Part shown: in pieces, positions 1-8,235 of the stretch | Position numbering within the stretch: the stretch's first letter is position 1 | Layout of the letters: each line of letters begins with the position of its first letter | Assembly: GCA_027682925.1 (NCBI GenBank) | Contig: JAQCYU010000025.1 | Span: forward strand, 1-35,188 | Origin: Coriobacteriaceae bacterium AF45-21 | GTDB lineage: Bacteria; Actinomycetota; Coriobacteriia; Coriobacteriales; Coriobacteriaceae | DNA: 35,188 bases | Direction: 5' to 3' | Notes under the pieces: model-generated | Seen by the model: only the letters and a program-made list of their open reading frames with translations | What the model was told of the DNA's origin: nothing | The model's database searches: none | Program-made: the position numbers and the translations under genes

Positions 1-70
1 CCTGCTCTACAGTCCTGCTCACGACGGAGGCCACATTAAGTGGCCTCCTGTTCGTGCGGAACTCGCGATA
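1..70. repeat. Intergenic hairpin-repeat core, copy 1
   Basis: The core hairpin at 26-48 has stem GGAGGCCAC/GTGGCCTCC and loop ATTAA. It is followed by the block GTGCGGAACTCGCGAT. The same core and flanks (CCTGCTC..CAGTCCTGC) recur at 18354-18423, where the hairpin base pairs differ in a compensating way (GAAGG/CCTTC). The left outer part of this copy lies before the window, so the full element cannot be delimited. It may also end transcription of a gene to the left. Confidence 0.7.
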
Positions 71-206
71 AACCTAAGCCGGTGTCCCCGCTCTCCCGGG
101 GCCTGTCGTGGCTTGGCCGTTGCATGCGGCTCGCTTTTCGGAACGGGGCTGACGGACACGTTCCGAAATCTACCACCGTCGCTGTGCAGGGTGTCTATAA
201 AGAGCC

Positions 207-436
207 GTGGCCAAAAAACATCAAATATGAGTACTGATACTCTTTTAGTAGCAGTAATTTTGACCACATTTAAGGTGATTTGACGTGTCGATCGAGCAGA
301 TAAGCTGCCGTATCTCCTCAAGTGTTCATTAAAGGAAGACCTTGATGCGAATAAATCTCATTAAGATCTTCTTTTATTAACGAAAATAATGTAGCTACAA
401 CGGTGACAGTACTCATATTTGCCGTTTTTTGGCCAC
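207..436. repeat. 230-bp element with 30-bp terminal inverted repeats (MITE-like)
   Basis: Positions 207-236 (starting GTGGCCAAAAAAC) and 407-436 (ending GTTTTTTGGCCAC) are inverted copies that differ at about two bases. The interior is AT-rich and unlike the surrounding GC-rich DNA. No convincing reading frame fills it: the short minus-strand ORFs have no family resemblance. The structure fits a non-autonomous miniature inverted-repeat element. No clear target-site duplication is visible. A structured non-coding RNA or a very long terminator are alternatives. Confidence 0.65.
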
Positions 437-471
437 AGTCCTTCGGAGGGTCCTCGAAAATAGTCCCGAGC

Positions 472-526
472 CGGCACTTGGGGACGTTCCTATAATGCCG
501 GCACTTAGGAGCGTCCCCAAGTGCCG
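472..526. repeat. REP-like palindromic hairpin (CACTTGGGGACG type)
   Basis: CGGCACTTGGGGACGTTCCT (472-491) pairs with AGGAGCGTCCCCAAGTGCCG (507-526) with one mismatch. The loop itself repeats GCCGGCACTT. From memory, palindromes of the GGGGACG type accompany REP-associated tyrosine transposases (RAYT) in many bacteria. No transposase gene lies in the window, so this would be a dispersed non-coding copy. Confidence 0.6.
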
Positions 527-542
527 ACACCGCGTCTGCCTG

Positions 543-787
543 CGGCGGCCGCGCCCCTCTGCATCGCTCCGCACCCTTGCGGGTTCGAATCCCTCCGCTT
601 GGCGGCGTTGGCTCGATTTGCTTGACGTGAGGGGCTCTTGGCTGGTGTGGGACGGAGGGATTCCGCGTCCGCCTGGTCGGCGGCCGCGCTCCGCTGCGTC
701 GCTTCGCTCCTTGCGTGCTGCGCTGGAAACGCTTCGCGTTTCCTCAGCTCCGCACCCTGGCGGGTTCGAATCCCTCCGCTTGCCCAC
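543..787. other. Gene-free stretch with tRNA T-arm-like repeats
   Basis: Two copies of GCGGGTTCGAATCCCTCCGC, a tRNA T-arm/acceptor-like sequence, occur near 579-598 and 761-780. Each is preceded by a related GCGGCCGCGC..CTCCGCACCCT block. A third, inverted tRNA-end fragment, TGGGACGGAGGGATTC, lies at about 647-662 and equals the 3' end of the adjacent tRNA-Gln (as read on the plus strand). ORFs here encode RRDSNPxGCG-type peptides, a common artefact of translating tRNA DNA. I see no real gene. The copies may be relics of tRNA duplication or of tRNA-targeted integration. Confidence 0.5.
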
Positions 788-792
788 AAGAA

Positions 793-824
793 AGCGCCCC
801 GGGCTGATGAAAGCCCAGGGCGCT
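793..824 (-). terminator. Rho-independent terminator after tRNA-Gln
   Basis: On the minus strand AGCGCCCTGGGCTT and AGCCCGGGGCGCT form a strong GC stem, followed by TTTCTTG. It sits 13 bases downstream of the tRNA-Gln 3' end. Confidence 0.8.
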
Positions 825-837
825 CAGTTACCTTGGC

Positions 838-908
838 TGGGACGGAGGGATTCGAACCCCCAACAGCCGGCACCAAAAACCGGAGTTCTACCGTTGAACT
901 ACGTCCCA
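838..908 (-). tRNA. tRNA-Gln (anticodon TTG)
   Basis: On the minus strand the 71-nt sequence starts TGGGACGTAGTTCAACGGTA and ends GGTTCGAATCCCTCCGTCCCA. Acceptor arms TGGGACG/CGTCCCA pair fully. The D arm and the T arm (GGGGGTTCGAATCCC) are canonical. The anticodon stem CCGGT/GCCGG encloses the loop TTTTGGT, giving anticodon TTG (reads CAA). No CCA is encoded. Confidence 0.95.
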
Positions 909-945
909 ATGTGTGGTGTTGCCAAAAGCAACTCGTCTAGTTTAC

Positions 946-1850
946 CTAATCTGCAAGGGCATCGCAAACGCCATCGAGCAGGCGTACGGCGAGTGTTTGC
1001 GCATCGCTTGCGGTGAAGGTTCCGTTGTAGCGCGTCATGCCCGTGAGCTCAATGCGGATGCGTGCCGGCTTTTGCTGCGCGGCGACATTGGCGGTGCGGA
1101 TGCGCTGGGCCAGGTTGTGGCACTCGGCGAGGGCAATCGTGGCGCGCGGTGCGGCGTCGGCGGGCAGCTCATCGCTTGCGATCTCGAGCACCAGGTCAAC
1201 GTCGGTTGGGACCTCGGAGTCGCAGAGCATCATGCCGCTGTTGTCGGTCGTTGCCGTGGCGATATTCCACATGCGCGACGCAACACTGCGTGCGATGGGG
1301 TCCTCGCCGATAACGGCAATCTGGAAGCGCTCGAGCACGTTGGCGGCGCGAGCAAAACCGATGCGCGATTCGGCCTCGGTTACCGAAGGTTTACCCTCCC
1401 ACACGTGGTGCAGGCGGTTGATGTAGGCGTAGGTATCCTGGAAAGCCATACCATCGGCAAACAGGCCGACGTTTTCCTGGAACTGCTGAAGGGCCGCCTC
1501 GGTGTGAGGGCCAAAGTAGCCGTCGTCCTCGCCGCAGGCAAAGCCCAAAACGTTGAGTGCCTTCTGCAGGGCTTGCACGTCGGCGCCATGGAAATTGGGC
1601 ATGCGCAGATAGAGGGTGCGGTCGCCCAGTTTATACGAGGCGTCTACCAGGCGCTCCAGCAGGGGATGTCAACGGCATGACCGGCGGCAAGACCGCTGTC
1701 GAGCCTAAAGGTGCTAACGGCCTGTTCGGTGGTGGTGCCAAAGCGCTTGTCGGCAACCTCGGTGTCATCGATTGTATAGCCGAGCTGCAGAAGGCGGGAC
1801 TGGACGTCCTCGACGGCTGCTCCCTGCATGCCCGTTGTAATAGGTTCCAT
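946..1850 (-). pseudogene. Peptidoglycan-binding-domain protein, frameshifted
   Basis: The first frame (start ATG 1850, RBS AAAGGGG) encodes MEPITTGMQGAAVEDVQSRL..., a PG_binding_1 repeat. A second PG_binding_1 repeat (GADVQALQKALNVLGF..YFGPHTEAALQQFQ) continues in another frame from about 1660 down to 946. Restoring one base in the CCCC run near 1665 joins them into about 301 residues (..VDIP-LLERLVDAS..). The C-terminal ~120 residues look like a divergent Rossmann-type or amidase_3-like domain without metal ligands I can recognise. No signal peptide is visible, so it may act in the cytoplasm, somewhat as mycobacterial CwlM does; that is only an analogy. The break is probably a sequence error because both halves are well preserved. 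Confidence 0.75.
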
Positions 1851-1988
1851 GAACGAACCCCTTTCGGCGTACCATTCGTACTATTTGAGCGTGTGTCGGA
1901 TAGACAACGCAAAGGGATGCATAAACATGCACTCAACAGTGTAGCAAGTTGTACCCAAATACGCTGCTGACAGGTTTTATAACCCCCG

Positions 1989-3014
1989 CTAGTTAAGGCG
2001 CTCCACAAAGAAATCTGCCATGGAGAGGAACAGTTCACGCGCATGCGGGTCGAGCGAAACGTCCTCGATGGCCGCTTTGGCCTTGGCGGTCAGGTCCAGA
2101 GCGTAGGCGTGGGCGTAATCGATAGAGCCGGTCTCCTGGAAGATCTCCACGGCGCGTGCGAGTTGCGCGGGGTCCTCGGTGCCCGAGGAAAGGATCGCTT
2201 CAATCTCGTCGTGATAGCGCTCATCAGACAGGGCGTGCACGGCAACGAGCGTGCGCTTACCCTCGGTGATGTCGGTGCGGAAGTCCTTGTTGGCGGCCTC
2301 CTTGGTGCCGATCAAGTTGAGCAGGTCGTCTTGAATTTGGAAGGCAAGGCCCGTATGCAGGCCAAAGGCGCGCAGCGCCTCAATTTGCTCCTCGCTGCCG
2401 CCGCCGATAATGGCCCCGGCGGCAAGCGGTGTGGCTCCGCTGTAAAACGCGGTCTTGTGCGTCGCCATGTCCAGGTAGTCATCAACCGAGATATCAAAGC
2501 GCCCGTCACGGACCCAACCCAGGTCGAGCGCTTGACCCTCGATGGTGCGGACGATCATCTCGGTAAGCTCGTGGAGCACGCGCAGCTTCACGTCGGACTC
2601 CAGCGTGGGGTCGTCGAGAACCGTCTTGGTGACCATGGTGAGCGCCAGGTCGCCACAATTGATGGCAAGGCCCGTGCCCTCGGTAAGGTGCATGCAGGGC
2701 TTGCCTCGACGAAGCTGTCCGTTGTCGGCGATGTCGTCGTGAATCAGCGCGCCCGACTGGAAATGCTCGATAGCTGCCGCGGCGCTGCGGGCGCTCTCAA
2801 AGCTACCGCCCACTGCGGTTGCGGCGAGCATGCAGATAAGCGGGCGGTGGCGCTTGCCGGCGTTGGCCGTAAAAGCCGAGAGCGGAGCGTACAGGTAGCG
2901 CTCGATATCGGCAGAGGTCGCCTGTCCGTCAAAGAACGTGGCCAGATAGTCGTTAATCTGGTCGAAGTGCTGGGCTAAAAAGCTGGTAAACGGACTGGAC
3001 ACAGGCTCTCGCAT
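1989..3014 (-). CDS. Polyprenyl synthetase (isoprenyl diphosphate synthase)
   Basis: The 341-residue protein condenses isopentenyl diphosphate with allylic diphosphates to make an all-trans polyprenyl chain, used for quinones, carotenoids or other lipids. The first aspartate-rich motif is LIHDDIADNGQLRRGKP, with the RRG that follows it in the family. The second is FQIQDDLLN, with Asn in place of the usual last Asp. The GKRTL lysine motif is also present. The start at 3014 (MREPVSS) is chosen because the longer frame has no family-like sequence; ATG 3032 is an alternative and neither has a strong RBS (AGAAAG is very close to 3014). It lies 118 bp downstream of the PTS-HAD gene on the same strand. 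Chain length cannot be told from sequence alone. Confidence 0.9.
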   Translation of the reverse strand: MREPVSSPFTSFLAQHFDQINDYLATFFDGQATSADIERYLYAPLSAFTANAGKRHRPLICMLAATAVGGSFESARSAAAAIEHFQSGALIHDDIADNGQLRRGKPCMHLTEGTGLAINCGDLALTMVTKTVLDDPTLESDVKLRVLHELTEMIVRTIEGQALDLGWVRDGRFDISVDDYLDMATHKTAFYSGATPLAAGAIIGGGSEEQIEALRAFGLHTGLAFQIQDDLLNLIGTKEAANKDFRTDITEGKRTLVAVHALSDERYHDEIEAILSSGTEDPAQLARAVEIFQETGSIDYAHAYALDLTAKAKAAIEDVSLDPHARELFLSMADFFVERLN

Positions 3015-3132
3015 TCTTTCTGAAGGTTGCATTGATGCAATATGCAGACAACATATTGCCACATTGGGGTGCTTGGCGCGGCGGGCGAAGGCAATTGGGC
3101 TCGCAGGTGTAAAGCGCGGCGGAAGACGACGG

Positions 3133-5583
3133 CTAGATAAGCCCAAAGTGTTCGAGTGCCGTGACGACGCCATCGTGATCGATAGAATCGGTGACATAGT
3201 CCGCCTTCTCCTTAAGGAAGTCTGGTGCGTTGCCCATGGCGATGCCAACATCGACCGTTTCCATAAGGGCGACGTCGTTGCTCGCATCGCCGATGCCGTA
3301 CACGGTGCCGTGGTTTGGCCCCAGGGCGCCAAGCACGGCCTGGATGCCGGTTCGCTTGGTGCACTCGCGGGGCGAGATTTCGGTTACCTCGAGTTCGAGC
3401 TCGTTAAAGCACAGCAGCAGCTCGATCTCTTTATCCTGGGCGATGCGGTTGGCGAGCTTCGTAGACATGAGGATCTTGTAGGCGCTGTAATGCTTGAGCT
3501 TTGTGACGGCATCGCCTACGGTACGGGCATATCCGTCGCCATCGGGGGCGTCCGCGCTCATGCGCACGACGCGATCGAGACCTTCAAAGCGAATCACCTC
3601 GTCCGATTGCTCAAGATACGGGGCGAGGCGTTGCAGCAAGCCGGGGCTCATGGCTGCATTTCGCACAATGCGTCCGTCGAGTTCGACGTAGCCTCCCGCC
3701 AAGCAGACAATTCCTGCCCACGGCAGCTCAAGAAGTTTGGGGTGGATGCAGCTCAGGGTGCGTCCCGTGCAGATAAAGGCCATGTTACCGTTGGCGACAA
3801 ACTCGCGGATTGCCTGCGAAACCGCCTCGTTGGGATAGGGGGAGAGGTCCCGCTCGTCTTCGGGAAGGTCTTGGGCGAGCTTGGGGTCTTGCCACGCGAG
3901 CGTGCCGTCAATGTCGAAGAAGCAGATATCGCCGTGCTTGTGGGTTGGGCTGGCGGTAGGGGAGGCCGAGGTGGTGGGCACAAATCCCGGCTCGAGGCCC
4001 ATGATCTGGTCAAAATGCTCTTTAACGCGGGGAACGGAGATGCCTATGATCACCTGAGCGGTCTTGCCCGTAATGATGAGGCCCTTGGCGCCCACCGCGA
4101 CAAACGACGCGTTATCTGCAACGATGGAAGGGTCTGCGACCTCGACGCGCAGGCGCGTGGCGCAGTTGGTTGCGCCCACGATATTGCCAACGCCACCTAA
4201 AAGCTGAATTACCCGCTCAGCGAGGACGTGATCTTGATCGGATCGACTATTGACCTCGTCATTGGGAGATTGCTCCTTGGCAAAGCCGCTTCCCGTTAAA
4301 TGATCGATTGCCGCGCGATTGGCGACATGATCCTCGCGGCCCGGCGTCTTAAGGTCATAGATCAAGATGAGTGCTCGAAAGCTAACAAAAAAGATGAGGC
4401 TAAAGGCAAGGCCGATACCGAGCGCCAGAAGATAGGCACCGGCATGCGTGCGCATGAGCGGAATGAAGTTGAAGGCGGCCATTTCCATGAAGCCGCCCGA
4501 AAAGATGCCGACGATACCAAAGAAATTCATGGTCATGGCGAGGCAAGACGAGAGGACGGCGTAGAGCAAAAAGAGCCCGGGGTGGGTGAACATAAAGAGA
4601 AACTCGAGCGGTTCGGTGATGCCGCAGACCACTGAGGCAACTATGGCGGGAACCAGGATAACCTTGAGGCCGGCGCGGCGTTCGGGCTTGGCGGTGGTGT
4701 AGAACGCCGCGGCGATGGCGGGAAGGCCAAAGAGCTTGACCCAGCCGGTGGCGGTGTAACCAGCCCAGGGCGCAAGTTCGTTGAGGGGGCGTGTGCTGTG
4801 TGAGAGGATGGGAAGCAAGTTGGTCCACGTGGCGTAGATGCCGTCGTTAATAACCAAATTGTCGTAGTAGATTGGCATGTAGAGCAGGTGGTGCAGACCC
4901 ATGGGCTCGAGTGCTCGCTCCAAAAACACAAAGATGCCCACGCCGAAGGGTCCGACGCCCGCAAGTGCGTGGCGCAGCGTTTCGGTCACAGCGTATACGA
5001 AGGGCACGATGGCGGCCGAGATAGCGGCAAGGGCGAACACAGCAAAAAAGCTGATGAGGTAGACCAGCGAAGAGCCCGAGAACGTACCGAGCCAATCGGG
5101 CACCTTGGCGTCGTAGGAGCGGTCATGGATGGCGACGACGGTTGCCGATACCGCCAGCGGGCCGATAATGCCGGTGTCGAGCGTCTTGATACCGTCAATG
5201 ACGGTGATGCCGCTGGCGGAGGTCAAAAACGACGGGTACTTAAGTCCGAGGTTGTCGCCGCTCAGCTTAATGATCTCGCTCAAGAAGAAACAATAGGCAA
5301 AATAGGCCACGAGTGCCTCGAGGCAGCAGCGTGCCGGTTGCTTTTGGGCAAGGCCAATAGGCAGCGCTACGGCAAAAAGGAGTGGAAGGCGTTTAAAGAC
5401 CGTCCACGAGCCGCGCTGGATGATAGCCCAGAATACGTACCAGGGGGTTCCGTATGTGGCGAGGTCACCGACGATGTCCACAGTCGTTGCGAGAGCGGAG
5501 ATGCCGACCATAAGGCCCGATATGGAAAACAGCATGGCGGGCGCAAACATGGCCCCACCAAAACGTTGGATTTTCTGCAGCAT
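3133..5583 (-). CDS. PTS alpha-glucoside-type EIIC-EIIB fused to HAD-family phosphatase
   Basis: 816 residues in three parts. Residues 1-410 form a membrane EIIC of the glucose/maltose (MalX-like) class, with ten or so hydrophobic segments, GITEPLEFLF near 321-330 and LKTPGRED at the end. Residues 450-530 form EIIB with phosphorylated Cys474 in NCATRLR. After a Ser/Thr/Pro linker, residues 552-816 form a Cof-type HAD hydrolase with FFDIDGTL (Asp557, Asp559), ICTGRT, and GDASNDVALMETVDVGIAMGN. EIIC-EIIB imports and phosphorylates a sugar; the HAD part should remove phosphate from a small metabolite. I infer it may act on the imported sugar phosphate. Start 5583 has RBS GGAAGG. No EIIA is fused or adjacent, so a general EIIA-Glc must serve it. 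It is divergent from a TreR-like regulator, with an operator at 5621-5634. Confidence 0.93.
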   Translation of the reverse strand: MLQKIQRFGGAMFAPAMLFSISGLMVGISALATTVDIVGDLATYGTPWYVFWAIIQRGSWTVFKRLPLLFAVALPIGLAQKQPARCCLEALVAYFAYCFFLSEIIKLSGDNLGLKYPSFLTSASGITVIDGIKTLDTGIIGPLAVSATVVAIHDRSYDAKVPDWLGTFSGSSLVYLISFFAVFALAAISAAIVPFVYAVTETLRHALAGVGPFGVGIFVFLERALEPMGLHHLLYMPIYYDNLVINDGIYATWTNLLPILSHSTRPLNELAPWAGYTATGWVKLFGLPAIAAAFYTTAKPERRAGLKVILVPAIVASVVCGITEPLEFLFMFTHPGLFLLYAVLSSCLAMTMNFFGIVGIFSGGFMEMAAFNFIPLMRTHAGAYLLALGIGLAFSLIFFVSFRALILIYDLKTPGREDHVANRAAIDHLTGSGFAKEQSPNDEVNSRSDQDHVLAERVIQLLGGVGNIVGATNCATRLRVEVADPSIVADNASFVAVGAKGLIITGKTAQVIIGISVPRVKEHFDQIMGLEPGFVPTTSASPTASPTHKHGDICFFDIDGTLAWQDPKLAQDLPEDERDLSPYPNEAVSQAIREFVANGNMAFICTGRTLSCIHPKLLELPWAGIVCLAGGYVELDGRIVRNAAMSPGLLQRLAPYLEQSDEVIRFEGLDRVVRMSADAPDGDGYARTVGDAVTKLKHYSAYKILMSTKLANRIAQDKEIELLLCFNELELEVTEISPRECTKRTGIQAVLGALGPNHGTVYGIGDASNDVALMETVDVGIAMGNAPDFLKEKADYVTDSIDHDGVVTALEHFGLI

Positions 5584-5806
5584 AATATGCCTTCCGGATG
5601 CAACATGCTGTGCGAGCAAGAACGTTTAAACAATGAACTCATTGTAGAGGACTGGCTGCTTGCCGCATTGACGGTTTTGATTCGGCCCGATTTGGGTTTC
5701 GGGGGGCCGTCGACGGTAAATAATCCGTGCTTTACCGATAATCGATTTGAACAACTTTAAGAAATGCTATCGTGCCTAGCCATACATATTCATTAGAGGT
5801 GAAGTC
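5584..5806. promoter_or_regulatory. Divergent promoter region with two TTGTTYAAACAA-type operators
   Basis: A TTGTTTAAACGTT site (minus strand, 5621-5633) lies in the leader of the PTS-HAD gene, just downstream of a TACAAT -10-like hexamer (minus strand, about 5645-5650). A second site, ATTTGAACAAC (5745-5755, reverse complement GTTGTTCAAAT), lies about 50 bases before the GntR start. Both match the sites upstream of the ABC transporter and malQ. The likely ligand is the TreR-like repressor encoded next door; autoregulation is inferred. Confidence 0.6.
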
Positions 5807-6526
5807 ATGCCAAAAGCGATATACGAAGGAATCTACCGAGAAATACGCTCGCGCATCATTAATGGGACCTATGCGTTCCAGGAGATGCTGCCGACCGAGG
5901 CCGAGCTGACCGCGGAGTTTGGCTGCACGCGCAATACCGTTCGACGCGCCTTGAGCATGCTGGCCGACCAGATGTTTGTGCAGCCTATACACGGCAAGGG
6001 CGTGCGCGTTATTTGGCTCAAGGGCGAAACCGACATGCTCGGCGCACTCGAAGAGGTTGAGTCGTTTGGCGAGTTCGCAAAACGCAACAATGCCGTCGCA
6101 TCGACCGAGGTCAAGTCTTTTGAACATTTGATTTGCACTGAGCAACTCTCTCGTCGCCTGGGCTTTAAGGTGGGCGAGGAGCTGATTCGCGTAGTGCGTG
6201 TTCGAAGCCTCAACGGCAGCGCGCGCCAGGTGGACCATGGCTATTTTTTGGCGTCGATCGCCAAGGGCCTGACCCCCGAGATCGCGGCGGATTCTATCTA
6301 CGGCTATCTGGAGCACAAGTGCGGTGTCAAAGTGATGGCGAGCCGTCGTACGGTGAGTGTCGAGCTTGCCAACGATGAGGACTGCGGCTACTTGGACCTT
6401 GGCAAATACAACTGTGTCGCCGTCATGGAGAGCCAGTCGTACACCTCGGACGGCATCTTGTTCGAGGTCACGCACGCCCGCACGCATCCCGAGATCTTCC
6501 ACTACCGCGTCAACTCCAAGCGATAG
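5807..6526 (+). CDS. GntR/UTRA transcriptional regulator, TreR-like
   Basis: 239 residues. Residues 1-70 are a GntR winged helix (IYREIRSRIINGTY..LPTEAELTAEFGCTRNTVRRALSMLA..GKGVRV). Residues 85-235 form a UTRA effector-binding domain. The C-terminal half aligns by eye with Bacillus TreR (GYF..LTPEIAADSIYGYLE, DEDCGYLDLGKY, FEVTHARTHPEIFHY). TreR binds trehalose 6-phosphate; here the effector is probably a phosphorylated alpha-glucoside made by the divergent PTS. The RBS is GAGGTGA before ATG 5807. TTGTTYAAACAA motifs around it resemble the TreR-type palindrome TTGTATATACAA. The exact effector is not determined by sequence. Confidence 0.9.
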   Translation: MPKAIYEGIYREIRSRIINGTYAFQEMLPTEAELTAEFGCTRNTVRRALSMLADQMFVQPIHGKGVRVIWLKGETDMLGALEEVESFGEFAKRNNAVASTEVKSFEHLICTEQLSRRLGFKVGEELIRVVRVRSLNGSARQVDHGYFLASIAKGLTPEIAADSIYGYLEHKCGVKVMASRRTVSVELANDEDCGYLDLGKYNCVAVMESQSYTSDGILFEVTHARTHPEIFHYRVNSKR

Positions 6527-6569
6527 CCGGTTAGCTCGCAGCCTGACGAGGCTCATGCCCTCAAAGCGA

Positions 6570-6616
6570 AAACGCCCGGTCAAACCGATGATGCATCGGC
6601 TTGACCGGGCGTTTTT
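6570..6616 (+). terminator. Rho-independent terminator after GntR gene
   Basis: AACGCCCGGTCAA (6571-6583) pairs with TTGACCGGGCGTT (6601-6613), extended inward by CCGATG/CATCGG, and is followed by TTTTT. It separates the regulator from the ABC operon. Confidence 0.9.
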
Positions 6617-6637
6617 TCTGCATCCAATAACAAATAA

Positions 6638-6750
6638 TTGTTTATACAAAACTTGTCAAGTATCAAGTTGAAATTACCGTTCACCGAAGGTTTTCTACCG
6701 CTCTAGTAATACTTGTTCAAACAACTAGCCAAATAGCGTATTGTACAAAT
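6638..6750 (+). promoter_or_regulatory. ABC-operon promoter region with two operators
   Basis: TTGTTTATACAA (6638-6649) and TTGTTCAAACAA (6713-6724) are near-palindromes of the same family found at 5621, 5745 and 15655. A weak promoter can be placed at TTCAAA (6716) and TATTGT (6739) with 17-bp spacing, which would put the second operator on the -35 box, as expected for a repressor. Confidence 0.6.
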
Positions 6751-6832
6751 CAGCAAAAGGGGCCAAGTCCCCAAGCCAATCTCCGAAGGCGGCGGCAAAG
6801 GGTGCCGCCACGGTGTGAAAGGGTGGATTGTA

Positions 6833-8148
6833 ATGAAGAACGAAATGAGCAGAAGGCAGTTCCTGGGCTTTGCTGGTTCCGCGGCTGCGGTTCTTGGTCT
6901 GGGCCTCGTGGGCTGCGGTGGCTCCGCTGGCTCCGGCTCTGCTGCCTCTGGTGACGCCGCCGAGGTCTACTTCCTCCAGTTCAAGCCCGAGGTCGACAAG
7001 GAGTGGAAGGAGATCGCCAAGGCGTACAAGGAGGAGAAGGGCGTCGAGGTCAAGATCGTGACCGCCGCCTCCAACACCTACGAGGAGAAGCTCAAGTCCG
7101 AGATGTCCAAGAGCTCCGCTCCGACCCTGTTCCAGGTCAACGGCCCCACCGGTCTTAAGAACTGGAAGGATTACTGCGCCGACCTGTCCGACACCAAGCT
7201 CCGCGGTGAGCTCATCGATGACTCCCTGGCGCTGCAGTCCGACGGTAAGGATCTGGGTATCGACTGGGTTCAGGAGAGCTACGGCATCATCTACAACAAG
7301 GAGCTCCTCGAGAAGGCCGGCTACAAGGCCGAGGACATCAACTCCTTCGACAAGCTGAAGCTTGCGCCGATGACATCCAGGCCCGCAAGGACGAGCTCGG
7401 CGTTGACGGTGCCTTCACTTCCGCCGGTATGGATGACTCTTCCAGCTGGCGCTACACCACCCACCTCGCCAACCTCCCGCTCTACTACGAGTTCGAGAAG
7501 GAGCACAACCAGGAGGACGACGAGATCAAGGGCGAGTATCTCGACAACTTTAAGCAGATCTTCGACCTGTATATCACCGACTCCACCTGCGATCCTTCGC
7601 AGCTTGCCTCCAAGACCGGCGACGACGCCACCAACGAGTTCGCAACCGGCAAGGCCGTCTTCTATCAGAACGGCTCTTGGGCCTACGCCGACCTCACCAA
7701 GGCCGGTATGACCGACGACCAGCTCGGCATGCTGCCGATCTACATCGGCGTCGACGGCGAGGAGAACCAGGGCCTGTGCTCCGGCGGCGAGAACTACTGG
7801 TGCGTCAGCTCCCAGGCTTCCGAGGATGCCCAGAAGGCCACCGAGGACTTCATGTATTGGTGCGTCACTTCTGACACCGCCACCAGCATCATCGCTGACA
7901 AGATGGGTCTGACCGCCCCGTTCAAGAGCGCTAAGGAGACCACCAACGTCTTCTCTCAGCAGGCCGTTGCTATGGCCAAGGACGGCAAGAAGACCGTCGC
8001 TTGGGACTTCGTTTACATCCCCTCCGAGGAGTGGAAGAAGAACCTCAAGCAGGCTCTCATCGCTTATGCTGCCGACAACACCAAGTGGGACGGCGTCAAG
8101 AACGCCTTCGTCGATGGCTGGAAGACCGAGAAGGCTGCTTCCGAGTAA
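6833..8148 (+). pseudogene. CUT1 ABC transporter sugar-binding lipoprotein, frameshifted
   Basis: Start ATG 6833 (MKNEMSRRQFLGFAG) has a good RBS (GAAAGGGTGG). The N-terminus carries a twin-arginine motif (SRRQFLGFA) and a lipobox (LVGC), so this is a Tat-type lipoprotein. The mature part is a family-1 extracellular solute-binding protein. The frame is intact to about 7360 (NSFDKLK), then shifts; it resumes as ADDIQARKDELGVDGAFTSAGMDDSSSW and runs to 8148 (ends WKTEKAASE). One missing base near 7361 (probably AAGGCTTGC read as AAGCTTGC) restores a 438-residue protein of normal family length. Codon use is strongly biased, as in highly expressed genes. It heads an operon with two permeases and an ATPase; maltodextrin-like substrates are inferred from the neighbouring malQ-glgP. 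Confidence 0.88.
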
Positions 8149-8179
8149 GCAGTTGCTGCCCAAGCTATCTGATTAGCGA

Positions 8180-8215
8180 CAGGGGGCGGGCAGACGTAGG
8201 TTTGCCCGCCCCCTG
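8180..8215 (+). other. Stem-loop between binding-protein and permease genes
   Basis: CAGGGGGCGGGCA pairs with TGCCCGCCCCCTG around a 10-base loop. No T-run follows. Such stems after a binding-protein gene usually protect the upstream mRNA and lower permease expression, as in the malE-malF gap; that role is inferred. Confidence 0.75.
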
Positions 8216-8235
8216 CATATTGAAAGGACCCTTCT

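Noticed and set aside
429..1016. ORFs with RRDSNPQQPAPKTGVLPLNYVPM-like peptides
   Set aside because: Typical artefact of translating tRNA-Gln and its repeats.
913..1680. Long plus-strand ORF of 255 codons
   Set aside because: It is the antisense shadow of the peptidoglycan-binding gene; no RBS or family resemblance.
3064..4200. Plus-strand ORF of 378 codons opposite the HAD region
   Set aside because: Antisense frame of a GC-rich gene; its composition follows the codon positions of the real minus-strand gene.
7321..8163. Minus-strand ORF opposite the binding-protein gene
   Set aside because: Antisense of a strongly codon-biased gene; no start signal or similarity.
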